A stretch of DNA of 64,000 bases from Chitinophagaceae bacterium (GTDB taxonomy: Bacteria > Bacteroidota > Bacteroidia > Chitinophagales > Chitinophagaceae), in contig CANHCY010000001.1 in the NCBI GenBank assembly GCA_947459295.1, forward strand, positions 1 to 64,000, read 5' to 3'. Shown here piece after piece: positions 30,650-38,933 of the stretch (within the stretch, counting starts at the first letter, position 1; every line of letters begins with the position of its first letter). Below the pieces are notes generated by a model. It was not told where the DNA came from. It searched no databases and saw nothing but the letters and a program-made list of their open reading frames with translations. The translations under genes were made by a program, and so were the position numbers.

Positions 30650-31066
30650 TTAAAAATTTCGGTGTGTAGCAACCCATTCTTGAATGTAGGTTGCAATAGT
30701 TGTGGTAGGTGTACCTGGCGCAAAAAGTGTTCCTACGCCAAGTTGTTGAAGTGTTTGTATGTCTGCTTCTGGAATAATACCGCCACCTGTAACAAGCACG
30801 TCATTCATTCCTTTTTCTTTTAATAGCCCCATAATTTTTGTAAACACGGTATTATGCGCGCCACTTAAAATGCTCACGCCAATAGCGTCCACATCTTCTT
30901 GCAGAGCAGCGTTAACAACCATTTCGGGGGTTTGTCTAAGTCCAGTATAAATAACTTCCATACCTGCATCGCGCAGTGCAGTAGCTATTACTTTAGCACC
31001 TCTATCATGTCCGTCAAGGCCTACTTTGGCAACGAGAACACGAATGGGACGTTTTGTTTGGCTCAT
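30650..31066 (-). CDS. Free-standing cobalamin-binding subunit of an acyl-CoA mutase
   Basis: This 138-residue protein is only a B12-binding Rossmann domain. The base-off motif is D18-G-H20-D-R-G23, with H20 the expected cobalt ligand, followed by SILSGAH and [12 protein letters not shown], which pack against the nucleotide tail. It resembles the C-terminal domain of methylmalonyl-CoA mutase and the separate small subunits of isobutyryl- and hydroxyisobutyryl-CoA mutases. No catalytic large subunit is in the window. I start at ATG 31066. An upstream TTG adds three residues. It is paired with the enoyl-CoA hydratase. Confidence 0.88.
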   Translation of the reverse strand: MSQTKRPIRVLVAKVGLDGHDRGAKVIATALRDAGMEVIYTGLRQTPEMVVNAALQEDVDAIGVSILSGAHNTVFTKIMGLLKEKGMNDVLVTGGGIIPEADIQTLQQLGVGTLFAPGTPTTTIATYIQEWVATHRNF

Positions 31067-31102
31067 AGATTGCAAGTTATTATATTAATGATAATAGAAA
31101 CT

Positions 31103-32629
31103 TTATAGTAAAGTTAAAGCATGTTTAATTCTTGCTACGGCATTAGCAACACCAATGGTAGCAGCTATTTCAAACACACCAGGTCCAAATTTACCGCCTA
31201 CTAACATAATGCGCATAGGTAACATGAGTTCACCAGGTTTTAACCCGTGTGCAGCGGTTAATTCTTTAAAAATATTTTCTAAAACAGTATGGTCATTGCT
31301 GTTTGAATTTTCAAATGCCGTGCAAAGTGCTTCAAAGAAATTCTTTTTTGCATCGTCCCATTTAGGTGCGATAGACGCCGTGTCTATACTTGTAGGCGCA
31401 GCAAAATAAAATCCAGCTTGCGTAATAAAATCGGGTAATAAAATGCAACGCTCTTTTGTGATGCCAATTATTTTTTCTAAATAAGATTTGTCCTGCACTT
31501 GAATGCCAGCCTCATCAAAATAAGGTTGTACAAGTGAGGCTAAATAAGCGTTGTCGGCGTTTTTAATCCATTCGGCGTTAAACCATTTTGCTTTTTCGTA
31601 ATTAAATTTAGCGCCACCTTTATGTACGCGCTCCATCGAAAACTTTTCAATCAAATCAGTCATGCTAAACAGTTCTTGATCGGTACCATCGTTCCAACCA
31701 AGCACGGCAAGTAAGTTTACAAATGCTTCTGGTAAAAATCCATGCTCTTTAAATCCAGTGTTTTTTTCATTTGTTTTTGGATCGGTCCAATCCATTGCAA
31801 ATACAGGAAATCCTAAACGGTCTCCATCTCTTTTACTTAATTTTCCATTGCCATCTGGCTTTAAAATAAGCGGCAGGTGCGCCCACTCGGGCATGTCATT
31901 TGCCCAACCTAAATATTTCCATAATAACAAATGCACAGGTGCAGAAGGTAGCCATTCTTCGCCTCTAAATGCATGGCTAATTTTCATGAGATAATCATCT
32001 ACCACCACTGCCAAATGATAAGTAGGCATGCCATCGGCTTTTAATAATACTTTATCATCTACTTGTGAGGTGTTAAATGAAACCTCACCTCTAATCATAT
32101 CTGTAAAAGTAACGTCTTCGTTATCTGGCATTTTAATACGTACCACATGCGGCGTGTTGCCTGCTAATAATGCATCCACTTCCTCTTTACTTAGAGATAA
32201 CGAGTTGCGCATTTTAGCACGAACGGCTTGGTTGTATTGAGGCGAAGGATTCTCGGGCGTTTTAAAATTATTACGCATTTCTTCAATCTCTGCAGGCGTA
32301 TCAAAAGCTATGTAAGCATACCCCGCATCAATTAACTGCTCAGCATACTGTTTGTACATGGCTTTGCGCTCACTTTGTCTGTATGGGGCATAAGGGCCAC
32401 CAGCTTCAGGGCTTTCGTCTGGGGTAAGTCCACACCAGTTAAGTGTTTGTAAAATATATGCCTCGGCACCTGGTACAAATCTAGATTGGTCGGTGTCTTC
32501 GATACGTAATATAAAATCACCTCCATGTTTTTTGGCAAACAAGTAATTGAATAAAACGGTTCTTACACCCCCAAGGTGTAAGCCTCCAGTTGGGGAGGGC
32601 GCAAAACGGACACGTACTCTTTTGTTCAT
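31103..32629 (-). CDS. gltX: Glutamyl-tRNA synthetase
   Basis: This 508-residue class I aminoacyl-tRNA synthetase has the HIGH-type motif in PSPTGGLHLGG (residues 11-21), followed by FNYLFAKKHGGDFILRIEDTD. The KMSKS-type motif is KLSKRDGD near residue 263. The C-terminal anticodon-binding domain is present. It is cytoplasmic and may be discriminating or non-discriminating, which cannot be read here. I use ATG 32629. The longer frame to 32707 would run into the divergent deacetylase gene, whose start is only 29 bases away. Confidence 0.96.
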   Translation of the reverse strand: MNKRVRVRFAPSPTGGLHLGGVRTVLFNYLFAKKHGGDFILRIEDTDQSRFVPGAEAYILQTLNWCGLTPDESPEAGGPYAPYRQSERKAMYKQYAEQLIDAGYAYIAFDTPAEIEEMRNNFKTPENPSPQYNQAVRAKMRNSLSLSKEEVDALLAGNTPHVVRIKMPDNEDVTFTDMIRGEVSFNTSQVDDKVLLKADGMPTYHLAVVVDDYLMKISHAFRGEEWLPSAPVHLLLWKYLGWANDMPEWAHLPLILKPDGNGKLSKRDGDRLGFPVFAMDWTDPKTNEKNTGFKEHGFLPEAFVNLLAVLGWNDGTDQELFSMTDLIEKFSMERVHKGGAKFNYEKAKWFNAEWIKNADNAYLASLVQPYFDEAGIQVQDKSYLEKIIGITKERCILLPDFITQAGFYFAAPTSIDTASIAPKWDDAKKNFFEALCTAFENSNSNDHTVLENIFKELTAAHGLKPGELMLPMRIMLVGGKFGPGVFEIAATIGVANAVARIKHALTLL

Positions 32630-32658
32630 GGCGCAAAGATAAGATTTATATTTGCCAC

Positions 32659-33288
32659 ATGTACCTCGTAAAAACACCTTGGTGGCTAAGGGCGCTATAC
32701 CCTTCACTTGTTTGGCGTATGCCCTCCAGGTCCAAAGTGTTGTACCTCACATTTGACGACGGTCCGCACCCCACTATTACCCCTTTTGTGCTGGACACTT
32801 TGAGGGAATATCAGGCCAAAGCCACTTTTTTTTGTATTGGTAAAAATGTAGAAGCCTTCCCTGGTATTTATGCGCAAATTATGTTTGAAGGGCACGCCGT
32901 GGGTAATCATACCCAGCATCATGTTAATGGTTGGAAGGTTTCTGACGAAGCATATTTACAAGATATGACTACAGCCGCTAAGCATATTAAGTCTAACTTA
33001 TTTAGACCGCCTTATGGCCGTATCAAAAGAAGTCAAATCAAAAAAATCAAACAGCAATTTCCGGATATGCGTATTGTTATGTGGGATGTGCTCAGTGCCG
33101 ATTTTGATACCCGCTTAAACGCAGATGCATGCCTTGGTTACACGGTGTATCAAAGTAAAAGCGGGTCTATTGTTTTATTTCATGATAGTGAAAAAGCATT
33201 TCCACGTTTAGAAACAGCGCTTCCTAAAATGCTCGCTCATTTTGCTAATGAGGGCTATACATTTGAAGCCATTAAATTTAATGCATAA
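32659..33288 (+). CDS. Polysaccharide deacetylase (NodB family)
   Basis: This 209-residue NodB-homology-domain protein has all five motifs: TFDDGPHP (D33 base, D34 metal), H84 and H88 in NHTQHH (metal), RPPYG at residues 116-120, MWDV near 141, and LFHDS with H175. It would remove N- or O-acetyl groups from an amino-sugar polymer. No convincing signal peptide is seen. A hydrophobic/aromatic N-terminus (TPWWLRALYPSLVW) may associate with the membrane. The ATG at 32659 is chosen. The longer frame starts at TTG inside gltX. It lies 14 bases before tatD. Confidence 0.88.
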   Translation: MYLVKTPWWLRALYPSLVWRMPSRSKVLYLTFDDGPHPTITPFVLDTLREYQAKATFFCIGKNVEAFPGIYAQIMFEGHAVGNHTQHHVNGWKVSDEAYLQDMTTAAKHIKSNLFRPPYGRIKRSQIKKIKQQFPDMRIVMWDVLSADFDTRLNADACLGYTVYQSKSGSIVLFHDSEKAFPRLETALPKMLAHFANEGYTFEAIKFNA

Positions 33289-33302
33289 AAGATATTTATA
33301 CA

Positions 33303-34076
33303 ATGGCGCCTATACTCATTGATACGCATACGCATTTATATTCGGACGAATTTGCTGCTGATATTGACGCCGTTATTGCGCGTGCGCAACAAGATCATGT
33401 GCAAAAATTTTATTTACCTTCTATTGATAGTAACTCGTTAGACGCGATGCTGGCGCTGGAAAAAAAATATCCGGGTGTATGTATTTCAATGATGGGCCTA
33501 CATCCCTGCTATGTAAAAGATAATGTTGCTGATGAATTAGCCATTGTAGAAAAATGGATTAATACTAGAGGTTTTGTAGCGATAGGTGAGATTGGACTTG
33601 ATTTTTACTGGGATAAAACATTTGAAAATCAGCAGCGCACTGCCTTTGAAACACAAATGGAGTGGGCGCTTGCAAAAAACTGGCCCATTGTTATTCATAC
33701 CCGCAATGCTATGCAAGAAACCATTGAAATGGTAAAGCCTTTTGCAAAAAAAGGGCTGCGTGGAATTTTTCATTGTTTTAGTGGCTCTGCAGAGTCTGCT
33801 AAACAAATTATTGACCTTGGATTTTATTTAGGGATTGGCGGTGTGATCACATATAAAAATGCTGGATTGCCAGAAGCACTTGCAAATATCCCGCTATCAC
33901 ATTTAGTGCTTGAAACTGACGCGCCTTATTTAACGCCCGTGCCGTATAGGGGCAAACGCAATGAATCGGGGTATTTGCTATATATCGCCGAAAAATTAGC
34001 TGAGGTTAAACAAACCACATTACATCAGGTGGCAGCGATTACCACTGCCAATGCCCAAAAAATATTCGGTTCCTGA
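33303..34076 (+). CDS. tatD: TatD-family metal-dependent DNase
   Basis: This 257-residue hydrolase has the TatD metal-binding set: DTHTHLYSDEF at the N-terminus, GEIGLDFYWD near residue 95, IHTRNA near 132, FHCFSGS near 158, and ETDAPYLTP near 200. TatD proteins are cytoplasmic 3'-5' nucleases linked to DNA repair, with other family members acting on D-aminoacyl-tRNA or peptides. It follows the deacetylase by 14 bases in the same direction, so the two may be co-transcribed. The family length is about 260, so this is complete. Confidence 0.92.
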   Translation: MAPILIDTHTHLYSDEFAADIDAVIARAQQDHVQKFYLPSIDSNSLDAMLALEKKYPGVCISMMGLHPCYVKDNVADELAIVEKWINTRGFVAIGEIGLDFYWDKTFENQQRTAFETQMEWALAKNWPIVIHTRNAMQETIEMVKPFAKKGLRGIFHCFSGSAESAKQIIDLGFYLGIGGVITYKNAGLPEALANIPLSHLVLETDAPYLTPVPYRGKRNESGYLLYIAEKLAEVKQTTLHQVAAITTANAQKIFGS

Positions 34077-34132
34077 GCCCCGAACCTTTATTTTTGACCT
34101 CCCAATAAATTATTGGAATAATAAATCATTTT

Positions 34133-34217
34133 AGAGAGGTGTCCGAGTGGTTGAAGGAGCACGCCTGGAAAGTGTGTATACGGCAACGTATCGAGGGTTC
34201 GAATCCCTTCCTCTCTG
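34133..34217 (+). tRNA. tRNA-Ser (anticodon GGA)
   Basis: An 85-base tRNA with a perfect seven-pair acceptor stem (AGAGAGG with CCTCTCT) and discriminator G at 34217. The anticodon stem CACGC/GTGTG flanks a loop with GGA at 34167-34169. A class II variable arm follows (about ATACGGCAACGTAT) and the T arm is GAGGG-TTCGAAT-CCCTT-like. CCA is not encoded. It reads UCC and UCU. A 15-base palindrome, CCAATAA-A-TTATTGG, lies 17 bases upstream. Confidence 0.96.
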
Positions 34218-34223
34218 CGAAGT

Positions 34224-34310
34224 CTTTTAAAATGCGAAGTTGCGAATCAAGCTTGCTTGAATGAGCAAATGAGCGTTTTAAAAGAGAAACAAAAGTTTCA
34301 CTTTTGTTTC
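34224..34310. repeat. Nested inverted repeats downstream of tRNA-Ser
   Basis: CTTTTAAAATGC at 34224-34235 pairs with GCGTTTTAAAAG at 34273-34284 (12 pairs, one G-T). Inside it TCAAGC-TT-GCTTGA forms a second hairpin, and a perfect ten-pair hairpin GAAACAAAAG/CTTTTGTTTC follows at 34286-34310. Three copies of TGCGAA start near 34216, 34233 and 34241. It may act as a terminator or be the remains of a palindromic repeat. Confidence 0.6.
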
Positions 34311-34330
34311 AAAGACTTTGGTCAAAGAGC

Positions 34331-34447
34331 CTGTCTGGGGATGGCAACGAACAAAGTGAGTTGACAATCCCAAAGAGAATCTCCGGGATGCTGGAGCGGA
34401 GCGACAGCAATCCAAAAATTCTCCACATGTATCTACAAAACAGACAG
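34331..34447. repeat. Branched inverted-repeat structure next to the ROK gene
   Basis: CTGTCTG (34331-34337) and CAGACAG (34441-34447) enclose two hairpins: one at 34338-34371 (GGGAT/ATCCC plus CAAC/GTTG) and one closed by GAGAAT (34375-34380) and ATTCTC (34418-34423) with an inner GGATGCTG/CAGC-A-ATCC stem. The 3' arm lies in the last codons of the ROK gene. It could be a decayed REP-like element or a structured 3' UTR. Confidence 0.5.
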
Positions 34448-35665
34448 TATTTTATTTCTTGCAAATGAGCAAGCGCCAAGTATTCCGGCTTTCTCTCCAA
34501 GCTTTGATATTTTTAATTTAGTATCTGTATTTACCAAGCTCAAAGAATATTTATTAATTGCACTTCTAGTTGGTAGGCGTAAATAATCTCCAGTTTCAGA
34601 AAGTGTCCCGCCTAAAATAATTAATTCGGGATTAAAAATATTTATTAAACCGGCTAACGCTTTGCCTAGATTTTCGCCTAATTCAGCTAACAATTCAATG
34701 CACAAAACATCTTCATTGTTTGCGGCTTGAATAATATCAGTAAGTGTTACACTTTCTAATGATTTATTTTTTTTCAATAATACAGACGTGGATCCTTGCT
34801 TAATTTTTTCTTTAAATTTTCGGATGAGGGAGGCGCCGGATGCTTCTGTTTCTAAGCAACCCTTTTTACCACACTGACATATGATTTCATTATCAAAAAA
34901 TGGAATATGGCCAAACTCGCCACTAAATCCAGATTTACCATAATACATTTCACTATCAATTAGAATACCAAGTCCTATTCCATAATCCACGTTCACGAAT
35001 AGTACATTTCTTTCTGAATTAACTTCTCCAAAATAAAACTCACCAAAAGCTAATGCTCTAGAATCATTTTCTAAAAATGTTTTGATGCCAATTTCATTTT
35101 GTATAATGCTTGATAGTGGATCTTCTTGAAAATGAAAAAAGCTATAACTATATCCGATACTGTTTTTTATTCTTCCCGTAAGGTTAATCCCAAGGCTTAA
35201 AATTTTATCTTTTTTTACTGGGGTATCCTTAACAAATGCTTGTATAATCTTAATTAGCTGATCAAGTGACTCCTGTGTGTTTTCTAGTTTAAATGGAATT
35301 CTATTTTTTTGTGTAACTAGGTTTTTTTTGAAATCTAGCAGGCCAATATTTACATAGTATTTTTTTACATCGACGCCTAAAAAGAAACAGGCGTCAGCCA
35401 CTAAGCCAAATTTGCTGGCTTTTCTGCCGCCAGTCGAATTGATTTTTCCGTAGTCGCTTAGTAGGCCATCTGCAATTAATTCAACTACCAAACTGGTGGT
35501 TTTTGGCACACTTATGTTCAGTTCCTTGCTTATTTCTGTGATGGAGGATGACTCTTTTTGATCTAATATCTTGAATATCAATTTTTTAAGTACTTTATTC
35601 TTCAAGGCAACCCCCGATGAATTGTCATCGTTGAATACATCATTTAAAAAATGGGGCTTATTCAT
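34433..35665 (-). CDS. ROK-family transcriptional repressor
   Basis: This 410-residue protein has an N-terminal winged helix-turn-helix (residues about 42-75: SITEISKELNISVPKTTSLV) and a ROK sugar-binding domain. The latter shows GEFGH with H253, the zinc site C263-x-C265-x4-C270, and END201 at the catalytic-Asp position. It resembles NagC/Mlc/XylR regulators, which respond to amino sugars or sugar phosphates. It is divergent from the epimerase gene with a 160-base gap, so it probably controls the following locus. Enzymatic kinase activity is possible but not expected with an HTH. The start ATG at 35665 is the first in the frame. Confidence 0.9.
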   Translation of the reverse strand: MNKPHFLNDVFNDDNSSGVALKNKVLKKLIFKILDQKESSSITEISKELNISVPKTTSLVVELIADGLLSDYGKINSTGGRKASKFGLVADACFFLGVDVKKYYVNIGLLDFKKNLVTQKNRIPFKLENTQESLDQLIKIIQAFVKDTPVKKDKILSLGINLTGRIKNSIGYSYSFFHFQEDPLSSIIQNEIGIKTFLENDSRALAFGEFYFGEVNSERNVLFVNVDYGIGLGILIDSEMYYGKSGFSGEFGHIPFFDNEIICQCGKKGCLETEASGASLIRKFKEKIKQGSTSVLLKKNKSLESVTLTDIIQAANNEDVLCIELLAELGENLGKALAGLINIFNPELIILGGTLSETGDYLRLPTRSAINKYSLSLVNTDTKLKISKLGEKAGILGACSFARNKILSVL

Positions 35666-35825
35666 GATTTCGGTTTGATAACGAGTAAGATAGCAAATTA
35701 CTCAAATTCGCAAAAATTTCAATTTAATATGGCTTAATAAATAAAAAAAATTAAAAAGTAGGCTTGGGATTGTAAAAAATATTTAATTTACATACATATT
35801 TATTTAACTCATACCTAAAGGGCAT

Positions 35826-37019
35826 ATGTTGTCAAATACTGCTACTACAGAGGCTGCTCATTCATTAAAGAGCTATTCACTTCAGTACAAAACTGAATTG
35901 TTGGATTCAATTCTTCCTTTTTGGATGAAACATAGTTTAGATCAGCAAAACGGTGGTTTTTTTACATGTCTAGATCAATTTGGTCATGTATATGATACCG
36001 ATAAATTTATTTGGCTTCAAGGAAGACAGGTTTGGTGCTTTGCCTATATGTACAATAACATTGAAAAAAAACAAGAATGGTTGGACATCGCAAAGCATGG
36101 TGCAGATTTTTTGATAAAGCACGGAAGGGATGAAGAAGGCAACTGGTATTTTTCTCTTACTGCAGAAGGTAAACCACTTGTTCAACCTTACAATATTTTT
36201 AGCGACTGCTTTGCTACAATGGCCTTTGCTGCACTAGATAAAGCATCTCCATCCGACGAATATAAAAAAATCGCACTTACAACTTTTGATAATATCATAG
36301 CGCGTAGGCAAAATACAAAAGGGAAGTACAATAAAAATTTTCCTGGTACTAGGTCTTTAAAAAACTTTAGTCTGCCAATGATTTTATGTAATCTATCATT
36401 GGAACTTGAGCATATTATTGGAAAAGAAAAAGTAAATGAATTAGTTCCAGACATTATACACGAAGTAATGGAAGTTTTTTATCAGCCTAAATTAGGGTTG
36501 GTTCTAGAAAATGTAAATGTTGATGGATCATTTGCTGATTGTTTCGAAGGTCGTTTAATGAATCCAGGTCATACAATTGAGGCGATGTGGTTTATTATGG
36601 ATTTAGGAATTAGGCTCAATGACAAATCATTGATTGATAAAGCGGTTACCATCATGTTAAACACGCTCGAATATGGATGGGATAAGGAGTACGGAGGAAT
36701 TTTTTACTTTCTTGATATTCAAGGGCATCCCCCTCAACAACTCGAATGGGATCAAAAATTATGGTGGGTGCATGTAGAAGCATTGGTAGCGCTAGCAAAA
36801 GGATTCCAGCATACTGGTGATTTACGATGTAAAGAATGGTTTGAAAAAGTGCATGACTATACATGGAGTCATTTCAAAGATGAACAATACGGAGAGTGGT
36901 TTGGTTACTTAAATAGACGCGGAGAAGTTTTATTGCCATTGAAAGGCGGAAAATGGAAAGGTTGTTTTCATATCCCACGCTCATTGTATCAAGTTTGGAA
37001 AACATTAGAAACTTTATAA
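35826..37019 (+). CDS. N-acylglucosamine 2-epimerase family protein
   Basis: This 397-residue (alpha/alpha)6-barrel protein belongs to the AGE/RnBP family, which epimerises GlcNAc and ManNAc or related sugars. The family pattern is seen in NGGFFTCLD, the RQVWCFAYMY stretch, GRLMNPGHTIEAMWF with its active-site His, and the C-terminal EWFGYLNRRGEV. It has no signal peptide, so it acts in the cytoplasm. It is the first plus-strand gene of the locus and lies 14 bases before the FAD oxidoreductase frame. The sugar could also be a neutral sugar, as in mannose or cellobiose epimerases. Confidence 0.88.
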   Translation: MLSNTATTEAAHSLKSYSLQYKTELLDSILPFWMKHSLDQQNGGFFTCLDQFGHVYDTDKFIWLQGRQVWCFAYMYNNIEKKQEWLDIAKHGADFLIKHGRDEEGNWYFSLTAEGKPLVQPYNIFSDCFATMAFAALDKASPSDEYKKIALTTFDNIIARRQNTKGKYNKNFPGTRSLKNFSLPMILCNLSLELEHIIGKEKVNELVPDIIHEVMEVFYQPKLGLVLENVNVDGSFADCFEGRLMNPGHTIEAMWFIMDLGIRLNDKSLIDKAVTIMLNTLEYGWDKEYGGIFYFLDIQGHPPQQLEWDQKLWWVHVEALVALAKGFQHTGDLRCKEWFEKVHDYTWSHFKDEQYGEWFGYLNRRGEVLLPLKGGKWKGCFHIPRSLYQVWKTLETL

Positions 37020-37032
37020 TTAAATTTTAAGA

Positions 37033-38916
37033 TTGCTACATAAAATCAGATATCATTTTTATTTTTTGTTAGTATTAGTAGTCACTAATGCTGTACATGC
37101 TCAAAATATTGAGACTGATGTATTGGTTATTGGTGGTGGTGCTAGTGGGGTATCTGCAGGATTGCAAGCTGGTAGACTTGGCGTAAAAACAATTATTGTT
37201 GAACCAACTACTTGGCTTGGTGGTATGGTTACTGCTGCTGGCGTTTCTGCATTTGATGGAAACCATGATTTACCTTCTGGTATTTTTGGGGAGTTTAGAA
37301 ATAAACTTTACCAGGTGTATGGTAATCCTGAAAAGGTATCAACAGGATGGGTAAGTATGACACTATTTGAACCTCATGTAGGAGATAGTATTTTTAAAAA
37401 ATTAGTTGCTTCAGTTCCTGCGGTTCAAGTATTATATAGCCATCAATTTGTAAAAGTATTGAGAAATGGGAATACCGTAACTGGTGCTCTTTTCACTAAT
37501 AAGCAAAACAATCAAGTAGTAACTATTCATGCAAAACAAGTTATTGATGCAACCGAATTAGGTGATGTTTTTGCTGATGCCGGTGTTCCATATGATTTAG
37601 GTATGGAAGCAAGTACTGTTTCTGGGGAAAATGTTGGTGTTGAAAAGTCAAGTGATATTATTCAAGACCTCACCTATACCGCTATATTAAAAGACTACGG
37701 TGTTGGTCAAGATAAAACCATTGCAAAACCTGCTGGGTATGATCCTGCCGAATTTGATGGTTCTTGCACCGATTACTATATAGACAAATCTCGTAAGAAG
37801 CCTTCGGTTGATTCTAAAAAAATGCTTGACTATGGCAAATTGCCCAACAACAAGTACATGATCAATTGGCCAATTTACGGTAATGATATTTACCTGAATT
37901 TGGTAGAGATGGATGAGGCTACTAGGCAAACTGCTTTGATTAAAGCAAAAGAGCAAACATTACGCTTCGTTTATTTTATTCAACATCAATTGGGCTATAA
38001 GCATTTTGGTTTTGCTGATGATGAATTTCCAACAACTGATCAATTTCCATTAATCCCATATTATAGAGAAGGCAGAAGGGTAAAAGGTTTGGTGCGATTT
38101 AATATTAAGCATATTGCCAAGCCTTTTGACGGTGATATGCATTTAAATAGAACCGGTATCGCTGTTGGAGACTATCCAATTGACCATCATCATAAAAAGA
38201 ATGCAAGTGCTCCTCAGCATTTAGATTTTTATCCGGTACCTTCTTTTAATATACCACTTGGCGCAATCATACCTGATGGATATAATGGCTTAATTGTTGC
38301 AGAGAAAGGGATTAGTGTTTCAAATGTTGTAAATGGAACCACTCGATTACAACCTGCGGTAATTCTTATTGGACAAGCAGCTGGAACTTTGGCGGCACTC
38401 TCTGTTCAGCAAGCAAAAAACGCTTCTGCTATTTCCGTTAGAGCGGTTCAACAAAGTTTATTGAAGTCTGGCGCCTTTATTATGCCTTATTGCGATGTTC
38501 CTGTAACACATCCCGATTTTTTAGCTGCTCAAAAAATTGGTGCAACAGATATTTTAAAAGGAGAGGGCGTGCCTTACAATTGGGCCAATAAAACACTATT
38601 TCATCCAGACTCATTGGTTGATGCTTTTTCATTGGCTAAAGATTTGGAAATCATATTCAAGATTCCTTATAAAGTAAACGCTAAAAAATTATTTATTGAA
38701 GATGCTTTAAAAATAGTTTCTCATATTTCAAAAGTTTTATCTGAGGGCAAAACAAATGAACAATTTGAAAACAATTTGCGTTCTATATATTCTAAAAAGT
38801 ATAAAAAAGAACAAGCATTAACAAGAATCCAATTTGCTAAATTATTGGATGAAACAGTGCATCCTTTCGAAAAAATGGATGTAAATCACAAGGGAAATTT
38901 TAAACAATCATACTAA
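37033..38916 (+). CDS. Secreted FAD-dependent oxidoreductase
   Basis: This 627-residue protein has a signal peptide (hydrophobic residues about 8-19, cleavage after VHAQ) followed at once by the FAD-binding motif VLVIGGGASGVSAG near residue 30. The pattern WLGGMVTAAGVSAFDG and a later GLIVAEKGISVSNVVNG fit the FAD_oxidored family often seen in Bacteroidota glycan loci. The frame has a stop at 37021-37023 and no ATG before the signal peptide, so the start must be TTG at 37033 (or a rarer codon at 37024). It would act in the periplasm. The redox substrate is unknown. Confidence 0.85.
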   Translation: MLHKIRYHFYFLLVLVVTNAVHAQNIETDVLVIGGGASGVSAGLQAGRLGVKTIIVEPTTWLGGMVTAAGVSAFDGNHDLPSGIFGEFRNKLYQVYGNPEKVSTGWVSMTLFEPHVGDSIFKKLVASVPAVQVLYSHQFVKVLRNGNTVTGALFTNKQNNQVVTIHAKQVIDATELGDVFADAGVPYDLGMEASTVSGENVGVEKSSDIIQDLTYTAILKDYGVGQDKTIAKPAGYDPAEFDGSCTDYYIDKSRKKPSVDSKKMLDYGKLPNNKYMINWPIYGNDIYLNLVEMDEATRQTALIKAKEQTLRFVYFIQHQLGYKHFGFADDEFPTTDQFPLIPYYREGRRVKGLVRFNIKHIAKPFDGDMHLNRTGIAVGDYPIDHHHKKNASAPQHLDFYPVPSFNIPLGAIIPDGYNGLIVAEKGISVSNVVNGTTRLQPAVILIGQAAGTLAALSVQQAKNASAISVRAVQQSLLKSGAFIMPYCDVPVTHPDFLAAQKIGATDILKGEGVPYNWANKTLFHPDSLVDAFSLAKDLEIIFKIPYKVNAKKLFIEDALKIVSHISKVLSEGKTNEQFENNLRSIYSKKYKKEQALTRIQFAKLLDETVHPFEKMDVNHKGNFKQSY

Positions 38917-38933
38917 CAAAAAAACGATCGCTC

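Noticed and set aside
32630..32707. N-terminal extension of gltX
   Set aside because: It would overlap the divergent deacetylase gene and precede the usual MNKRVRVRFAPSPTG start.
34309..34500. Minus-strand open frame of 63 codons at the end of the ROK gene
   Set aside because: It overlaps the ROK gene in another frame and the inverted-repeat region. No sign of coding.
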